A DNA stretch of 36,864 nucleotides from Gammaproteobacteria bacterium (lineage in GTDB: Bacteria; Pseudomonadota; Gammaproteobacteria; Pseudomonadales; Azotimanducaceae), in NCBI GenBank assembly GCA_028820495.1, contig JAPPIX010000219.1, positions 1-36,864 on the forward strand, in the 5' to 3' direction. Shown here in pieces: positions 1 through 7,100 of the stretch (the stretch's first letter is position 1; each line of letters starts with the position of its first letter). Under the pieces are notes generated by a model. That model did no database searches, was not told where the DNA came from, and saw nothing but the letters and a program-made list of their open reading frames with translations. The position numbers and the translations under genes were made by a program.

Positions 1-780
1 AGCAATCCGATCCGCCTCGATTAGGCGTGGTTGGCCATTGGCTTTGAAGTGGACCATGCCCCGGACCGTAGCAGGCTTGCCCCAAAGTGGACGCAACGCC
101 TCCAAGTCACCCGCCTCGGCAGACCAGCGGCCATACAGCACTGCGCCGTCACCAACTTCAATCTGAAATCGTCGGCTGCCGTGTGCGATTTGGTCGAGCT
201 TGCCGCTCACGATGAAAGCTTGGGACCGGGGGATACTGCGACGGCGGGCTTTGATCTCCTGGCATGCGGGTCTGTCCAAGACGAAACCGATGGATTTCGC
301 GGCGGTGGTGCTCAATTCATAGCAAACGTCATCGCTCCGTACGGCATTGCCGAGCCCAACGATGGCGTCAAGAACGGCACCGTCAAAACGGTCGCCTGAA
401 GCCTCTTGGGCTTGCGCTTCGCGGATCGCTTGGGACGCGAGGTCTAGTGCGGTGTCGTCGGGTTCGGGACGAACCGAGTCTAGCCAAAGGTCATCTTGCG
501 CGAACGGTGACCCAGCTAAGTGCGCAAGCCGGGGCGACTCGACCCCGATAACCGTTGATCCAGCCGTCAATCCAGTCACCGTGAAGTCCAGCGCACCGTT
601 AAGCCAAGCCGGTCTCGCACCCTTGCAGGCGCCCTCGCCAGTGGCTAGTAGCGACGTGGCGCGCTGGCTGACCTTAATCAGCGCGTCAAGTGCCCGCAGC
701 AGATCTTGAGCCTTGATCTGGCCTTCGGTTGTCCGCAGGCCCCGAATCCGGAAGTCGTAGCGCTTCATATCATCGATCAT
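1..780 (-). CDS. Unrecognised conserved-looking protein, 3' end outside window
   Basis: An uninterrupted minus-strand frame of 260 codons runs from an ATG at 780 to the left edge without a stop, so the C-terminus is missing. A Shine-Dalgarno-like GGGAGA lies about 8 bases upstream of the ATG. The N-terminal half reads as a helical region (residues ~15-45, rich in Leu and Ala) followed by mixed sequence. The visible C-terminal ~70 residues alternate hydrophobic strands with Gly turns, including KPATVRGMVHFKANGQPRLIEA, which looks like a small beta-barrel (OB- or SH3-like) module; that fold is my inference. It starts 26 bases after a 50-residue ORF on the same strand, so the two are probably cotranscribed. 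I do not recognise the family and assign no function. The neighbourhood of toxin-antitoxin genes suggests an accessory role only by association. Confidence 0.7.
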   Translation of the reverse strand, partial: MIDDMKRYDFRIRGLRTTEGQIKAQDLLRALDALIKVSQRATSLLATGEGACKGARPAWLNGALDFTVTGLTAGSTVIGVESPRLAHLAGSPFAQDDLWLDSVRPEPDDTALDLASQAIREAQAQEASGDRFDGAVLDAIVGLGNAVRSDDVCYELSTTAAKSIGFVLDRPACQEIKARRRSIPRSQAFIVSGKLDQIAHGSRRFQIEVGDGAVLYGRWSAEAGDLEALRPLWGKPATVRGMVHFKANGQPRLIEADRIA

Positions 781-806
781 TGCAGTTCTCCCATTGCTGC
801 GCAGTC

Positions 807-959
807 TCATCGCCTGCAATAGGAGGTAAGCAGAAATAGCGCGGAATCCTCAGATCGATTGACCAGAGACTCGGCCCCGCGCCCGGTAAACTTCATGATT
901 TCGAACTTAACCTCCGTCCAGGTTGCTTCCCGCTCGGCTTTCACGCCTTCGGGTTTCAT
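807..959 (-). CDS. Small unrecognised protein (50 aa) upstream of the partial gene
   Basis: An ATG at 959 opens a 50-codon frame ending in TGA at 807-809. GGAG sits about 10 bases before the start. The product is charged and probably soluble, beginning MKPEGVKAEREATW and ending SYCRR. The next gene on this strand starts 26 bases after the stop and has its own ribosome-binding site, so this looks like the first gene of a two-gene unit. Small upstream partners of larger proteins are typical of toxin-antitoxin and other interacting pairs, but nothing in the sequence identifies it as an antitoxin. It could be a chance ORF; the good ribosome-binding site and tight spacing argue against that. Confidence 0.5.
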   Translation of the reverse strand: MKPEGVKAEREATWTEVKFEIMKFTGRGAESLVNRSEDSALFLLTSYCRR

Positions 960-1122
960 CCATAGTTTACTCCGTTCCGCTGCCGCCTATTGGCTGGTGT
1001 GGCAAGCGGCTGACCCAGCAAACAAGAGATAAGCCTCACCTCATGTGCGCCGCTCTCCACTTTGACCATTGAGGCTGTGGTAGGTTTAGTTCATCGCGCA
1101 CTCCCGTTGAGGGATCGAAACG

Positions 1123-1569
1123 ATGAGCGAATCCACCGCATCCTCTAGCATCGACTGGCGCTGCCGCCACACTTGGCGAACCGCATCGGCCAACACGGCG
1201 TGGTGCCTCTTGGGCTGCTCCATCGGCGATTTCGGCACCATCGCATTCTTCCAGTTCACCGGCATCCCTTGGCCGACGCTGGCGATCATGGTGCTGGCCA
1301 TCGTCAACGGGATAGTGACCTCCATTGCGCTTGAGACCGCCGTTCTTTGGCGGCAAATGGGTCCAAGCGCTGCCTTCAGGACGGCCGTCGGCATGTCGCT
1401 GATCTCCATGGTGGCCATGGAGACCGCCATGAACCTGGTCGATTGGGCCCTGACCGGCGGCGCGAAGCTGACTTGGTGGGTGATTCCGGTGATGCTCGCC
1501 GTTGGCTTCGTAACGCCCCTGCCCTACAACTACTGGCGCCTGAAGGCCCTCGGCAAGGCCTGCCACTGA
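1123..1569 (+). CDS. DUF4396 domain integral membrane protein
   Basis: The 148-residue product matches the DUF4396 pattern. It has an N-terminal W-rich stretch, the motif CSIGDFG near residues 34-40, a segment ending in TSIALET, the pair SLISMVAMETAMNLVDW and the terminal signature PYNYWRLKALGKACH. Four hydrophobic segments (about residues 26-46, 48-72, 90-110 and 118-138) indicate an inner-membrane protein. The family function is unknown to me; conserved Cys, His and Met residues make metal handling possible, but that is inference. The start is supported by GAGGGA about 9 bases upstream. It is the only gene on its strand here, diverging from the two-gene unit to its left. Confidence 0.85.
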   Translation: MSESTASSSIDWRCRHTWRTASANTAWCLLGCSIGDFGTIAFFQFTGIPWPTLAIMVLAIVNGIVTSIALETAVLWRQMGPSAAFRTAVGMSLISMVAMETAMNLVDWALTGGAKLTWWVIPVMLAVGFVTPLPYNYWRLKALGKACH

Positions 1570-1695
1570 GAGGCGTTCCTGGCTCGACAGTTAGGCCAGC
1601 GCACGAAGAACCGCGTCTCCTTCCAACGAAGCGAGGGCTTCAGTGCGTGACTGAATCACGTCTTGGGCTAAAGTGCTCACTTCCTGTTCCCGCCA

Positions 1696-1995
1696 TCATT
1701 CATCCCAAGGAGCAGGCGTTGCCAGAAGCGCTTTGAGGCGTTCGTTGGGCTTGGGAGGCTCGTCGAGCAACGCCGCGAATGCGGCGAATTGATCCGGATC
1801 GAGCCGGAAGAGGACACGGTCAGGCAAGGCGTCCTCGGCGGCAGAGCGCGCCGCGTCCAACATGAATTCAGAACGATTCTTGCCCCGTCTTGCGGCTGCA
1901 TTGTCGATTAGGTCGCGGTCGCTCGGGCTGACCCGCAAATTGATCAGGACCTTGGGTGGTACGGAGGACTGCGAATGACCTTGCTTCATGGTCAT
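1696..1995 (-). CDS. TacA-type ribbon-helix-helix antitoxin (DUF1778), toxin partner absent
   Basis: About 99 residues. The N-terminal ribbon-helix-helix appears as INLRVSPSDRDLIDNAAARR followed by the helix NRSEFMLDAARSAAEDAL, and the C-terminal toxin-neutralising tail reads PPKPNERLKALLATPAPWDE. This is the pattern of DUF1778 antitoxins, which normally pair with a GNAT acetyltransferase toxin (TacT) encoded immediately downstream in an overlapping or adjacent frame. Here the downstream minus-strand sequence (1570-1695) holds only a frame of about 30 codons and then runs antisense to the DUF4396 gene, so the toxin is missing. The start is ambiguous: ATG at 1995 or 1989, neither with a clear ribosome-binding site. 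A promoter candidate lies just upstream. Confidence 0.85.
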   Translation of the reverse strand: MTMKQGHSQSSVPPKVLINLRVSPSDRDLIDNAAARRGKNRSEFMLDAARSAAEDALPDRVLFRLDPDQFAAFAALLDEPPKPNERLKALLATPAPWDE

Positions 1996-2018
1996 GGTTG
2001 ATAGGCGATGGAAGCGCG

Positions 2019-2047
2019 AGCGTAAAGACAATGGATAGACACGTCAA
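2019..2047 (-). promoter_or_regulatory. Possible sigma70 promoter for the orphan antitoxin
   Basis: Read on the minus strand, TTGACG (complement of 2042-2047) and TACGCT (complement of 2019-2024) are separated by exactly 17 bases. The -35 box is close to consensus and the -10 box is weak. It would place transcription start about 15 bases before the antitoxin ATG. Confidence 0.4.
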
Positions 2048-2072
2048 AGACATTCACTTGGAAGATGAGAAC

Positions 2073-2102
2073 TTGAAGCGGTCCACGAGTCTATCGTAGA
2101 GT
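2073..2102 (+). promoter_or_regulatory. Possible sigma70 promoter for vapBC
   Basis: TTGAAG at 2073-2078 and TAGAGT at 2097-2102 are separated by 18 bases and lie 32 bases before the antitoxin ATG. Promoters this close to the first gene are usual for autoregulated VapBC operons. No clear operator palindrome is visible. Confidence 0.4.
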
Positions 2103-2134
2103 AGGCGTCATCATTTAGCGACATCACTCTGACC

Positions 2135-2353
2135 ATGCGGACGATAGTTGACCTTCCCGAAGAGCAGATTGCCGGCCTCGCGGACCTTTGCCAACAAGAA
2201 CGAATCTCGCGTGCCGAGGCCGTGCGACGGGCGGTTGCCGACTACCTTAAAGCCCGGCACACGACCGAGCGGGGCTCGTTCTTCGGGATGTGGCGGAATC
2301 GGGGAATTGATGGGGTCGACTACCAGCGCACATTGCGCGACGAGTGGCGATGA
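2135..2353 (+). CDS. vapB: VapB-type antitoxin (ribbon-helix-helix family)
   Basis: A 72-residue protein. The N-terminal part, MRTIVDLPEEQIAGLADLCQ followed by ERISRAEAVRRAVADYLK, is the CopG/ribbon-helix-helix DNA-binding fold: one strand then two helices. The tail HTTERGSFFGMWRNRGIDGVDYQRTLRDEW is the segment expected to wrap around and inhibit the toxin. FGMW followed by a Trp near the C-terminus is common in VapB antitoxins paired with PIN toxins. Its stop is 3 bases before the vapC ATG, so the two are cotranslated. The complex is expected to repress its own promoter. Confidence 0.85.
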   Translation: MRTIVDLPEEQIAGLADLCQQERISRAEAVRRAVADYLKARHTTERGSFFGMWRNRGIDGVDYQRTLRDEWR

Positions 2354-2356
2354 GAT

Positions 2357-2722
2357 ATGCGCGTCGTCATCGACACGAACATCCTGATTGATTTCCTTTC
2401 GGGTGCTGATGCCGCTAACGAGGAACTGGCGCGCCACGATGAACCTTGCATCAGCCCGATATCCTGGATGGAAGTGATGGTCGGTGCCGAGGATGTCAGC
2501 GAAGAGCGGAGGTTGAGAGCGTTCCTGACTCAGTTTGAACGCGTGCCGATCGACCATGAAGTTGCCGAAATCGCAGTCGGCATCAGAAAGACGACGCGCA
2601 TTCGTCTTCCCGACGCCATCATTTGGGCCACGGCCAAGCGGATTGACGGCGTTTTGGTGACCCGAAACACGAGGGACTTCCCCGTGCAAGACCCGGGCAT
2701 TCGTGTGCCCTACTCGCTCTAG
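2357..2722 (+). CDS. vapC: VapC-type PIN-domain ribonuclease toxin
   Basis: A 121-residue PIN-domain protein. The expected Mg-binding acids are present: Asp6 in VVIDTNILIDFL, Glu39 in SWMEVMVG, Asp86 in RLPDAIIWATA and Asp107 in TRNTRDF. Length and residue order are standard for VapC, so the nuclease appears intact. VapC enzymes cleave RNA (initiator tRNA, other tRNAs or rRNA depending on the subgroup); the target cannot be told here. It directly follows the antitoxin with a 3-base gap and converges with the Tsx-like gene. Confidence 0.92.
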   Translation: MRVVIDTNILIDFLSGADAANEELARHDEPCISPISWMEVMVGAEDVSEERRLRAFLTQFERVPIDHEVAEIAVGIRKTTRIRLPDAIIWATAKRIDGVLVTRNTRDFPVQDPGIRVPYSL

Positions 2723-2804
2723 GAGCAGCGTCCACAACCGCAAGATCGCGGACTCGCATCACACACCCGAGCGTGATGGTGGCCTGCGCTGGTTGCCTCC
2801 CGTC

Positions 2805-3608
2805 CTAGAACTCCCAGACGAACAGCGCAAGAACGGCGCTCTCGTCGGTCGAGCCGTCGCCGAGTTTGTTCATCCAAAATTGGTACTCGATGCCGACCGC
2901 GACACGTTCGCTCACATGCCATTGCAACTGGGGCTGCGCGAGGATCCAAGACTCAACCTTGCCGCCGAGTTCGTTGGTTCGTTCGCCAGCGTACTCAATG
3001 TGTCCCTCGATGCTGAAATCCGCTCCGCCGATTTGGAACGGCCGCGCGAAGTTGAAATCGACGACGACGGTGTCGTCCTGGGCAGGCGCCCCACCCGATG
3101 CGATGCCTCCGCTGTCATCCACAAGCGCCATCACGTCGAGGTTGGCGAATGCGAAACCCTTAAAGCTGAGCGCCAGGCGCACGCCAGCGGCGTACTTTCG
3201 CACTTTCGTGTCTACCGACCAGTTGACTCCACCGATCAGGCCGATGTCGGACACTGGGCCGAAGTCAACTGGCTTGCCACTGATCTTGCCCAGGCTCAGG
3301 TTGGCGTAGGCCTCGCCGTAGGCATCGAAGTCTTGGAAGCCCCTCTCCCGCGAATCCTGCACATCGACGAAGAAGAACAGGTTGCCGTACTTCCAGCGGC
3401 TCGCGTGCTGTAGCGTGTAGATGAGGTGGTCGGCGCTTCCGCCGCCAGCGAACGAAGGGACATCCAGGCGGCCAACCTGAAGGTGCAGTTCAGTGCTGCT
3501 CCACTCGGCTGCCTCAACCCCGGTGGGCAACATCAGCGCAGCCAGCGTACACAGGTACTGGGCCAGACCGCACGGCCCCATCAACCCCTGCGCGTCTTTC
3601 TCGGCCAT
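2805..3608 (-). CDS. Tsx-like outer-membrane beta-barrel protein
   Basis: The mature part begins near EWSSTELHLQVGRLDVP and continues with SRWKYGNLFFFVDVQDS, which resembles the N-terminal strands of the Tsx nucleoside-channel family (WKYGD-F-FVD pattern). Alternating amphipathic strands continue to a C-terminal Phe (VLALFVWEF), the usual BAM recognition end of outer-membrane proteins. A signal peptide is visible (hydrophobic stretch ending PTGVEA, likely cleaved before AEW). Several in-frame ATGs exist (3650, 3608, 3581); 3608 leaves a plausible signal peptide with a basic residue. The frame is open further upstream, but that part overlaps the GNAT gene and looks like non-coding sequence. 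Nucleoside or small-solute uptake is inferred from family resemblance. Confidence 0.75.
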   Translation of the reverse strand: MAEKDAQGLMGPCGLAQYLCTLAALMLPTGVEAAEWSSTELHLQVGRLDVPSFAGGGSADHLIYTLQHASRWKYGNLFFFVDVQDSRERGFQDFDAYGEAYANLSLGKISGKPVDFGPVSDIGLIGGVNWSVDTKVRKYAAGVRLALSFKGFAFANLDVMALVDDSGGIASGGAPAQDDTVVVDFNFARPFQIGGADFSIEGHIEYAGERTNELGGKVESWILAQPQLQWHVSERVAVGIEYQFWMNKLGDGSTDESAVLALFVWEF

Positions 3609-3690
3609 CAACCGCGCCTTATCTACCCATAGCTGCAGCAGCTTAGTCATGTCCGCAAGCCTGAACAACGCGGCTAACTCAACAGGCTGA

Positions 3691-4224
3691 CTATTGCGTG
3701 AGGGACTTGCGCTGCAACAACTTCTCCCAGTACCGAACGGTTTTGCCGCTCGGCTGCAAATCGGCGCGTCCCACTTCGACAAAGCCCATCTTTTCGTGGA
3801 ACGCATCCGACCTAGGGTTCGGCGGCTCGAGGTTGACCTCGCAGGCGATGCGGTCGTGTCCTGCCGCCATTGCGCGTTCGAATAGGTCGCGGTAAAGACA
3901 GCCAGCAAGGCTCCGGCCGCGATGGGGCTCCGATACCACGATCCGGTCCACATACACGAAGCGCCGCCGGTGTGCTTGGAACCATTTGAAATTGGCGCTG
4001 CTGTAATCCGCCTCTTGGTCCAAGGCGATCAGCAGGGCGGTCGCGTCGGTTGTGCAGGTCGCGGCAAACGAAACCGCGACGAGCGTGTGCCACTCTGCCG
4101 CCGTCAGGAATGAAGTTTCTCGTGCGTTCGCATTGTTTAGATGGCGCAGCGCCGCCTGCGTCGCGTGGCTTTGCGTTGCGACTGGCGCAATAAGGGGTGC
4201 TTCCATTCCACATGTCGGGCGCAT
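3691..4224 (-). CDS. GNAT family N-acetyltransferase (COG3818-like)
   Basis: About 177 residues. The N-terminal LNNANARETSFL, the central RFVYVDRIVVSEPHRGRSLAGCLYRDLF and the C-terminal CEVNLEPPNPRSDAFHEKMGFVEVGRA form a typical GNAT domain. HRGRSLAG is the acetyl-CoA pyrophosphate loop (R/Q-x-x-G-x-G/A). The arrangement resembles the COG3818 predicted acetyltransferases, whose substrate is not known to me. The start is uncertain: ATG at 4224 has GGTGA 9 bases upstream, ATG at 4206 fits family length equally well, and the frame is open to 4293. It lies about 80 bases upstream of the Tsx-like gene on the same strand. It is not the toxin of the orphan TacA: it is distant, in a different gene order, and lacks TacT features. 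Confidence 0.82.
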   Translation of the reverse strand: MRPTCGMEAPLIAPVATQSHATQAALRHLNNANARETSFLTAAEWHTLVAVSFAATCTTDATALLIALDQEADYSSANFKWFQAHRRRFVYVDRIVVSEPHRGRSLAGCLYRDLFERAMAAGHDRIACEVNLEPPNPRSDAFHEKMGFVEVGRADLQPSGKTVRYWEKLLQRKSLTQ

Positions 4225-4568
4225 TCGGGTTTCACCGCCGGGGTTCCCCGGCTCCTCAAAGTCGAAGCACCCTGCGAAACTATCCCAGACCAAGGTTCCG
4301 GAGCTCAGGATCCCCGGCGTGATGTTTGGCAGGCCCTCGCCAGTGCTTCGTCGCTGCGCGGGTCGCGTGTGCCGCTTCGCGCCATGATGGCCCCCGTCAA
4401 GGATTGCAACTATGTTCGCTCATTTCTGGACAACCAAGCCACTGCTGCGGGTACTAGCTCCCGCACGCTGACGCGATACTCACTAGCCGAAGTGCAGGGA
4501 CAACACGGTGCGGCAGCACCACTGCCCAGCCCCTGCAATGATGCTGCGATTGGGGTACTGTTCCGGCA
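4225..4568. other. Intergenic region between divergent GNAT and nuclease genes
   Basis: No convincing gene on either strand. The only structure I see is a small inverted repeat with 6-base arms, TGCGGG at 4446-4451 and CCCGCA at 4460-4465. It presumably contains the promoters of the two divergent genes, but I find no clear -35/-10 pair. Confidence 0.4.
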
Positions 4569-5801
4569 ATGATCGAGCGGTACAGCAATCTACTTGGGTC
4601 AGCGGCACGGCTATACGAACGCCATCGGGTGAACCGGCCGAAGCCCTTCAACGTGTTCGCCGTGCTTCGGAGCGCGAGCGACGAGGTGAACCTGCATAGC
4701 CGCTTTCTGCACGCGCTGCTCGACCATGTGGACCCGCTAAGTGGCGAGCGGGAGAACCTCGATGAATTTGTCCGGGGCGTCGTGCAAGCGAAGGACTTTG
4801 CGGTGAAGGGCGCACACGTCGAGCGGGAATCGAACCACATCGATCTGCTGATCGCGAACAAGCCAGAAGCCATCGTGATTGAGAACAAGATTTGGGCGGG
4901 CGACCAAGAGCGACAACTGCAACGCTACCGGTACTCTCTTATCCATGAAGGTTATGACAAGGAGTCGATCCGATTACTGTACCTCACGCCTTTTGGGCAC
5001 GAGCCTTCAAAACAAAGCGTGGGCGACATCCCTGTGAAGCAGATCCAACTGGTGTCTTACCGGGACGACTTGCCCAACTGGCTGATTGGTTGCCAGCGAC
5101 GAGCGTTCAGTGATCCTGGACTCCGCGAATCGATTGCGCAGTACCGGCGGCTGATACTCCAAATGACCAACAACGACTACGAAGCAGAACATATGAATGA
5201 ACTGAAGGAGCTGCTGCGACGCGATGACAACGTGGTTCTCGCGAGACAAATCTCTAGGACGCTTATCGACGTTGAGGTCGAATTGGTCGGGAAGTTCTAT
5301 GGACTCATCGAAGAGTTGTTGCGCGCAGAGATCAACGATCTGCCGGAGATCGACCCCGACTACAAGGGGTTGGCGCATGAACGAGAAATCAGGAAGTGCG
5401 TCGTTGGGAAGGGCCAAAACCGTGACTCTGGACTGTATTTCAAGTTCGCCGAGAACGCTTGGCTGCATGTCGGTGGATACAACCGCCTCTGGTTCGGAGT
5501 TTACTGTAGCAGGGAAGAAAGCGCCGACCTCTATGGGAATCTCCAGAAGGCCTTGGCCAGCGCTGGCGACCGTCATCATCAGGATTTCGAATCTCCTTGG
5601 TACCTGTGGCTAGACGAATTGCCTAGGTGGACTGGCGCAGATGAGCGTGAGCGGCTGCATATTCGGGAACCCAACGAGGCCAGTCTCAGATTCCTTTCTT
5701 CAGACCCCGGGTCGGTCAGGGAGTTTGCGCAGTGTGTGGCGGGTGCGCTCAGGGACTTGTGGGGAGCGATCAACGAGCACGGACTTGCCAGTCAACCCTA
5801 G
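4569..5801 (+). CDS. PD-(D/E)XK nuclease family protein (PDDEXK_4-like)
   Basis: A 410-residue protein. The nuclease core is in the first third: Asp92 in NHIDLLIANK, then Glu105 and Lys107 in AIVIENKIWAGDQERQLQRY, the D-(13)-E-x-K arrangement of PD-(D/E)XK enzymes. The following Q-x-QLQRY helix is typical of the PDDEXK_4 group (PF14281). The remaining ~250 residues are an unassigned helical and mixed domain with conserved-looking Trp residues. Such proteins are frequent in accessory and defence-rich regions; substrate and role are unknown. The ATG at 4569 has no strong ribosome-binding site, but no better start is visible. It converges with another nuclease-like gene 190 bases away. Confidence 0.8.
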   Translation: MIERYSNLLGSAARLYERHRVNRPKPFNVFAVLRSASDEVNLHSRFLHALLDHVDPLSGERENLDEFVRGVVQAKDFAVKGAHVERESNHIDLLIANKPEAIVIENKIWAGDQERQLQRYRYSLIHEGYDKESIRLLYLTPFGHEPSKQSVGDIPVKQIQLVSYRDDLPNWLIGCQRRAFSDPGLRESIAQYRRLILQMTNNDYEAEHMNELKELLRRDDNVVLARQISRTLIDVEVELVGKFYGLIEELLRAEINDLPEIDPDYKGLAHEREIRKCVVGKGQNRDSGLYFKFAENAWLHVGGYNRLWFGVYCSREESADLYGNLQKALASAGDRHHQDFESPWYLWLDELPRWTGADERERLHIREPNEASLRFLSSDPGSVREFAQCVAGALRDLWGAINEHGLASQP

Positions 5802-5991
5802 CCCACTTGGTCACTAGCTCTGAATGGGTACCGGCATCAAATCAGATCCTTCGATTGGGAAACCCGGCATGGCCGTTTGGACAGTCGGTCGGCTGTCTCC
5901 GTTTCCATGGATATCTTCCTCGCGTGTCTCGCTCGCGCTCCCCGGCTAAAGGCTCCATATTTCATGGAAGTTATGGTTCGTGACGAGGACA

Positions 5992-6765
5992 TCAGCAAGG
6001 ATAGGCAATGTGATGCACGGTACTTATGGCAACGTCCAATAGGCCGCCATCGCTGAGCCCCGCTCGAACGGGCCCGGCAAGTTCACGTGCACCATTCTCC
6101 CAATGTGCGTGCAGACCCTTCAGAGTATTCGACACCGCGACTCCGCATTCCACTAACACGATACCGAGGCCCGAACGCGGCCCAAGGACTTGCGCGAATC
6201 TCTGAAGATCTGCCAAGCAATCTTGTAGCGAGTTACCGTCCGCTTGGAAAACCATGTAGGTCAGCCAAGCGGTTGAACCGACGCGGGCTTCGTGGCACAC
6301 AGACGCCGCACGGTGGATCATCTGGTACGGCAATGCAGCGAGATCATCTTCATCGATGCCGCCATTTGTGCGTTGTTCAAGCAGGTCGCACCAGCCCCGT
6401 AGGACTTCCGCCTTGTTTGTCGAGCCGTCCAGCCAGTCACGAATCACTTGGGATTTCCGCTCAGTCCACTTCGCCTCTATAGCCATGGCGAAGCTTGGAG
6501 ACGTTACCATCACGTCAGTGTGCGACGCCTTTCCGCGACCGCGGGGTGGGCTCACCATGTGTTCGAAGTCCAGTCCAGTGCGGTCAACTTCAACTAGACC
6601 CAATGCCCGAGTTAGTTCGAGTACCCGCTCCTTTGGAGACCGCCAATACTCAATCAGAGGTATGGTTGACCGCCACGGCGAATTGAACTCCGTCTCAGGG
6701 TAAGCCCCGATCAGCGCTTCGTGTCCCGTTAACCGCCGCCCTTTGAAAAGCCAGTTGACTCGCAT
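5992..6765 (-). CDS. Putative PD-(D/E)XK-fold protein (DUF6946-like)
   Basis: A 257-residue protein starting at ATG 6765, which has GGAG 7 bases upstream; an upstream in-frame extension lacks such a site. Residues 28-42 (NSPWRSTIPLIEYWR), 72-84 (SPPRGRGKASHTD) and 93-102 (AMAIEAKWTE) include Asp84, Glu97 and Lys99, spaced as in PD-(D/E)XK nucleases. The downstream LPYQMIHRAASVCHEA motif also recalls a family of uncharacterised proteins that I associate with DUF6946; that name is from memory and is less certain than the motif. Function is unknown. It is the last gene in a minus-strand series after the small membrane protein. Confidence 0.72.
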   Translation of the reverse strand: MRVNWLFKGRRLTGHEALIGAYPETEFNSPWRSTIPLIEYWRSPKERVLELTRALGLVEVDRTGLDFEHMVSPPRGRGKASHTDVMVTSPSFAMAIEAKWTERKSQVIRDWLDGSTNKAEVLRGWCDLLEQRTNGGIDEDDLAALPYQMIHRAASVCHEARVGSTAWLTYMVFQADGNSLQDCLADLQRFAQVLGPRSGLGIVLVECGVAVSNTLKGLHAHWENGARELAGPVRAGLSDGGLLDVAISTVHHIAYPC

Positions 6766-6862
6766 CAAGCGACTCCGGTGACTCGACATGGAAAGGTCCA
6801 AGCCGGTGCCATCCGAAATACCCCTTGGTTGCATCGACATTGGTTGCAACGAAGATCAACCA

Positions 6863-7054
6863 TCAACATCTCCCGGAAAATGCATACAAAGCCCCAATCG
6901 TTGAACCCACAATCGCCGTCCCCGTCACGACAAAGAAGGCTATCTTCCCAGTAAGAAGGTCTCCGAGCGACGCCATCAATCCGATCACAACCATCGGAAT
7001 CAGAACGCAAAACACCAAGGCTCGAATCACGGTTCTTCGCAATTCGGGGCTCAT
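6863..7054 (-). CDS. Small two-helix membrane protein
   Basis: A 63-residue protein from ATG at 7054, chosen because GGAG lies 5 bases upstream. It has two hydrophobic segments, about residues 11-28 (LVFCVLIPMVVIGLMASL) and 34-57 (AFFVVTGTAIVGSTIGALYAF), joined by a short loop, with a basic N-terminus (PELRRTVIR). It starts 46 bases after the acyl-CoA synthetase stop on the same strand. I do not recognise a family. Confidence 0.6.
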   Translation of the reverse strand: MSPELRRTVIRALVFCVLIPMVVIGLMASLGDLLTGKIAFFVVTGTAIVGSTIGALYAFSGRC

Positions 7055-7100
7055 ATGTGCTCCAAGCAACCGAGTCCGCCGCAACCGGCGCCCGCAACCC

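Noticed and set aside
1036-1566. Long minus-strand reading frames opposite the DUF4396 gene
   Set aside because: Composition is Gly/His/Arg-rich shadow sequence, and the plus strand carries a recognisable family.
3651-3953. N-terminal extension of the Tsx-like protein
   Set aside because: It overlaps the GNAT gene in another frame, and the residues before the signal peptide look non-coding.
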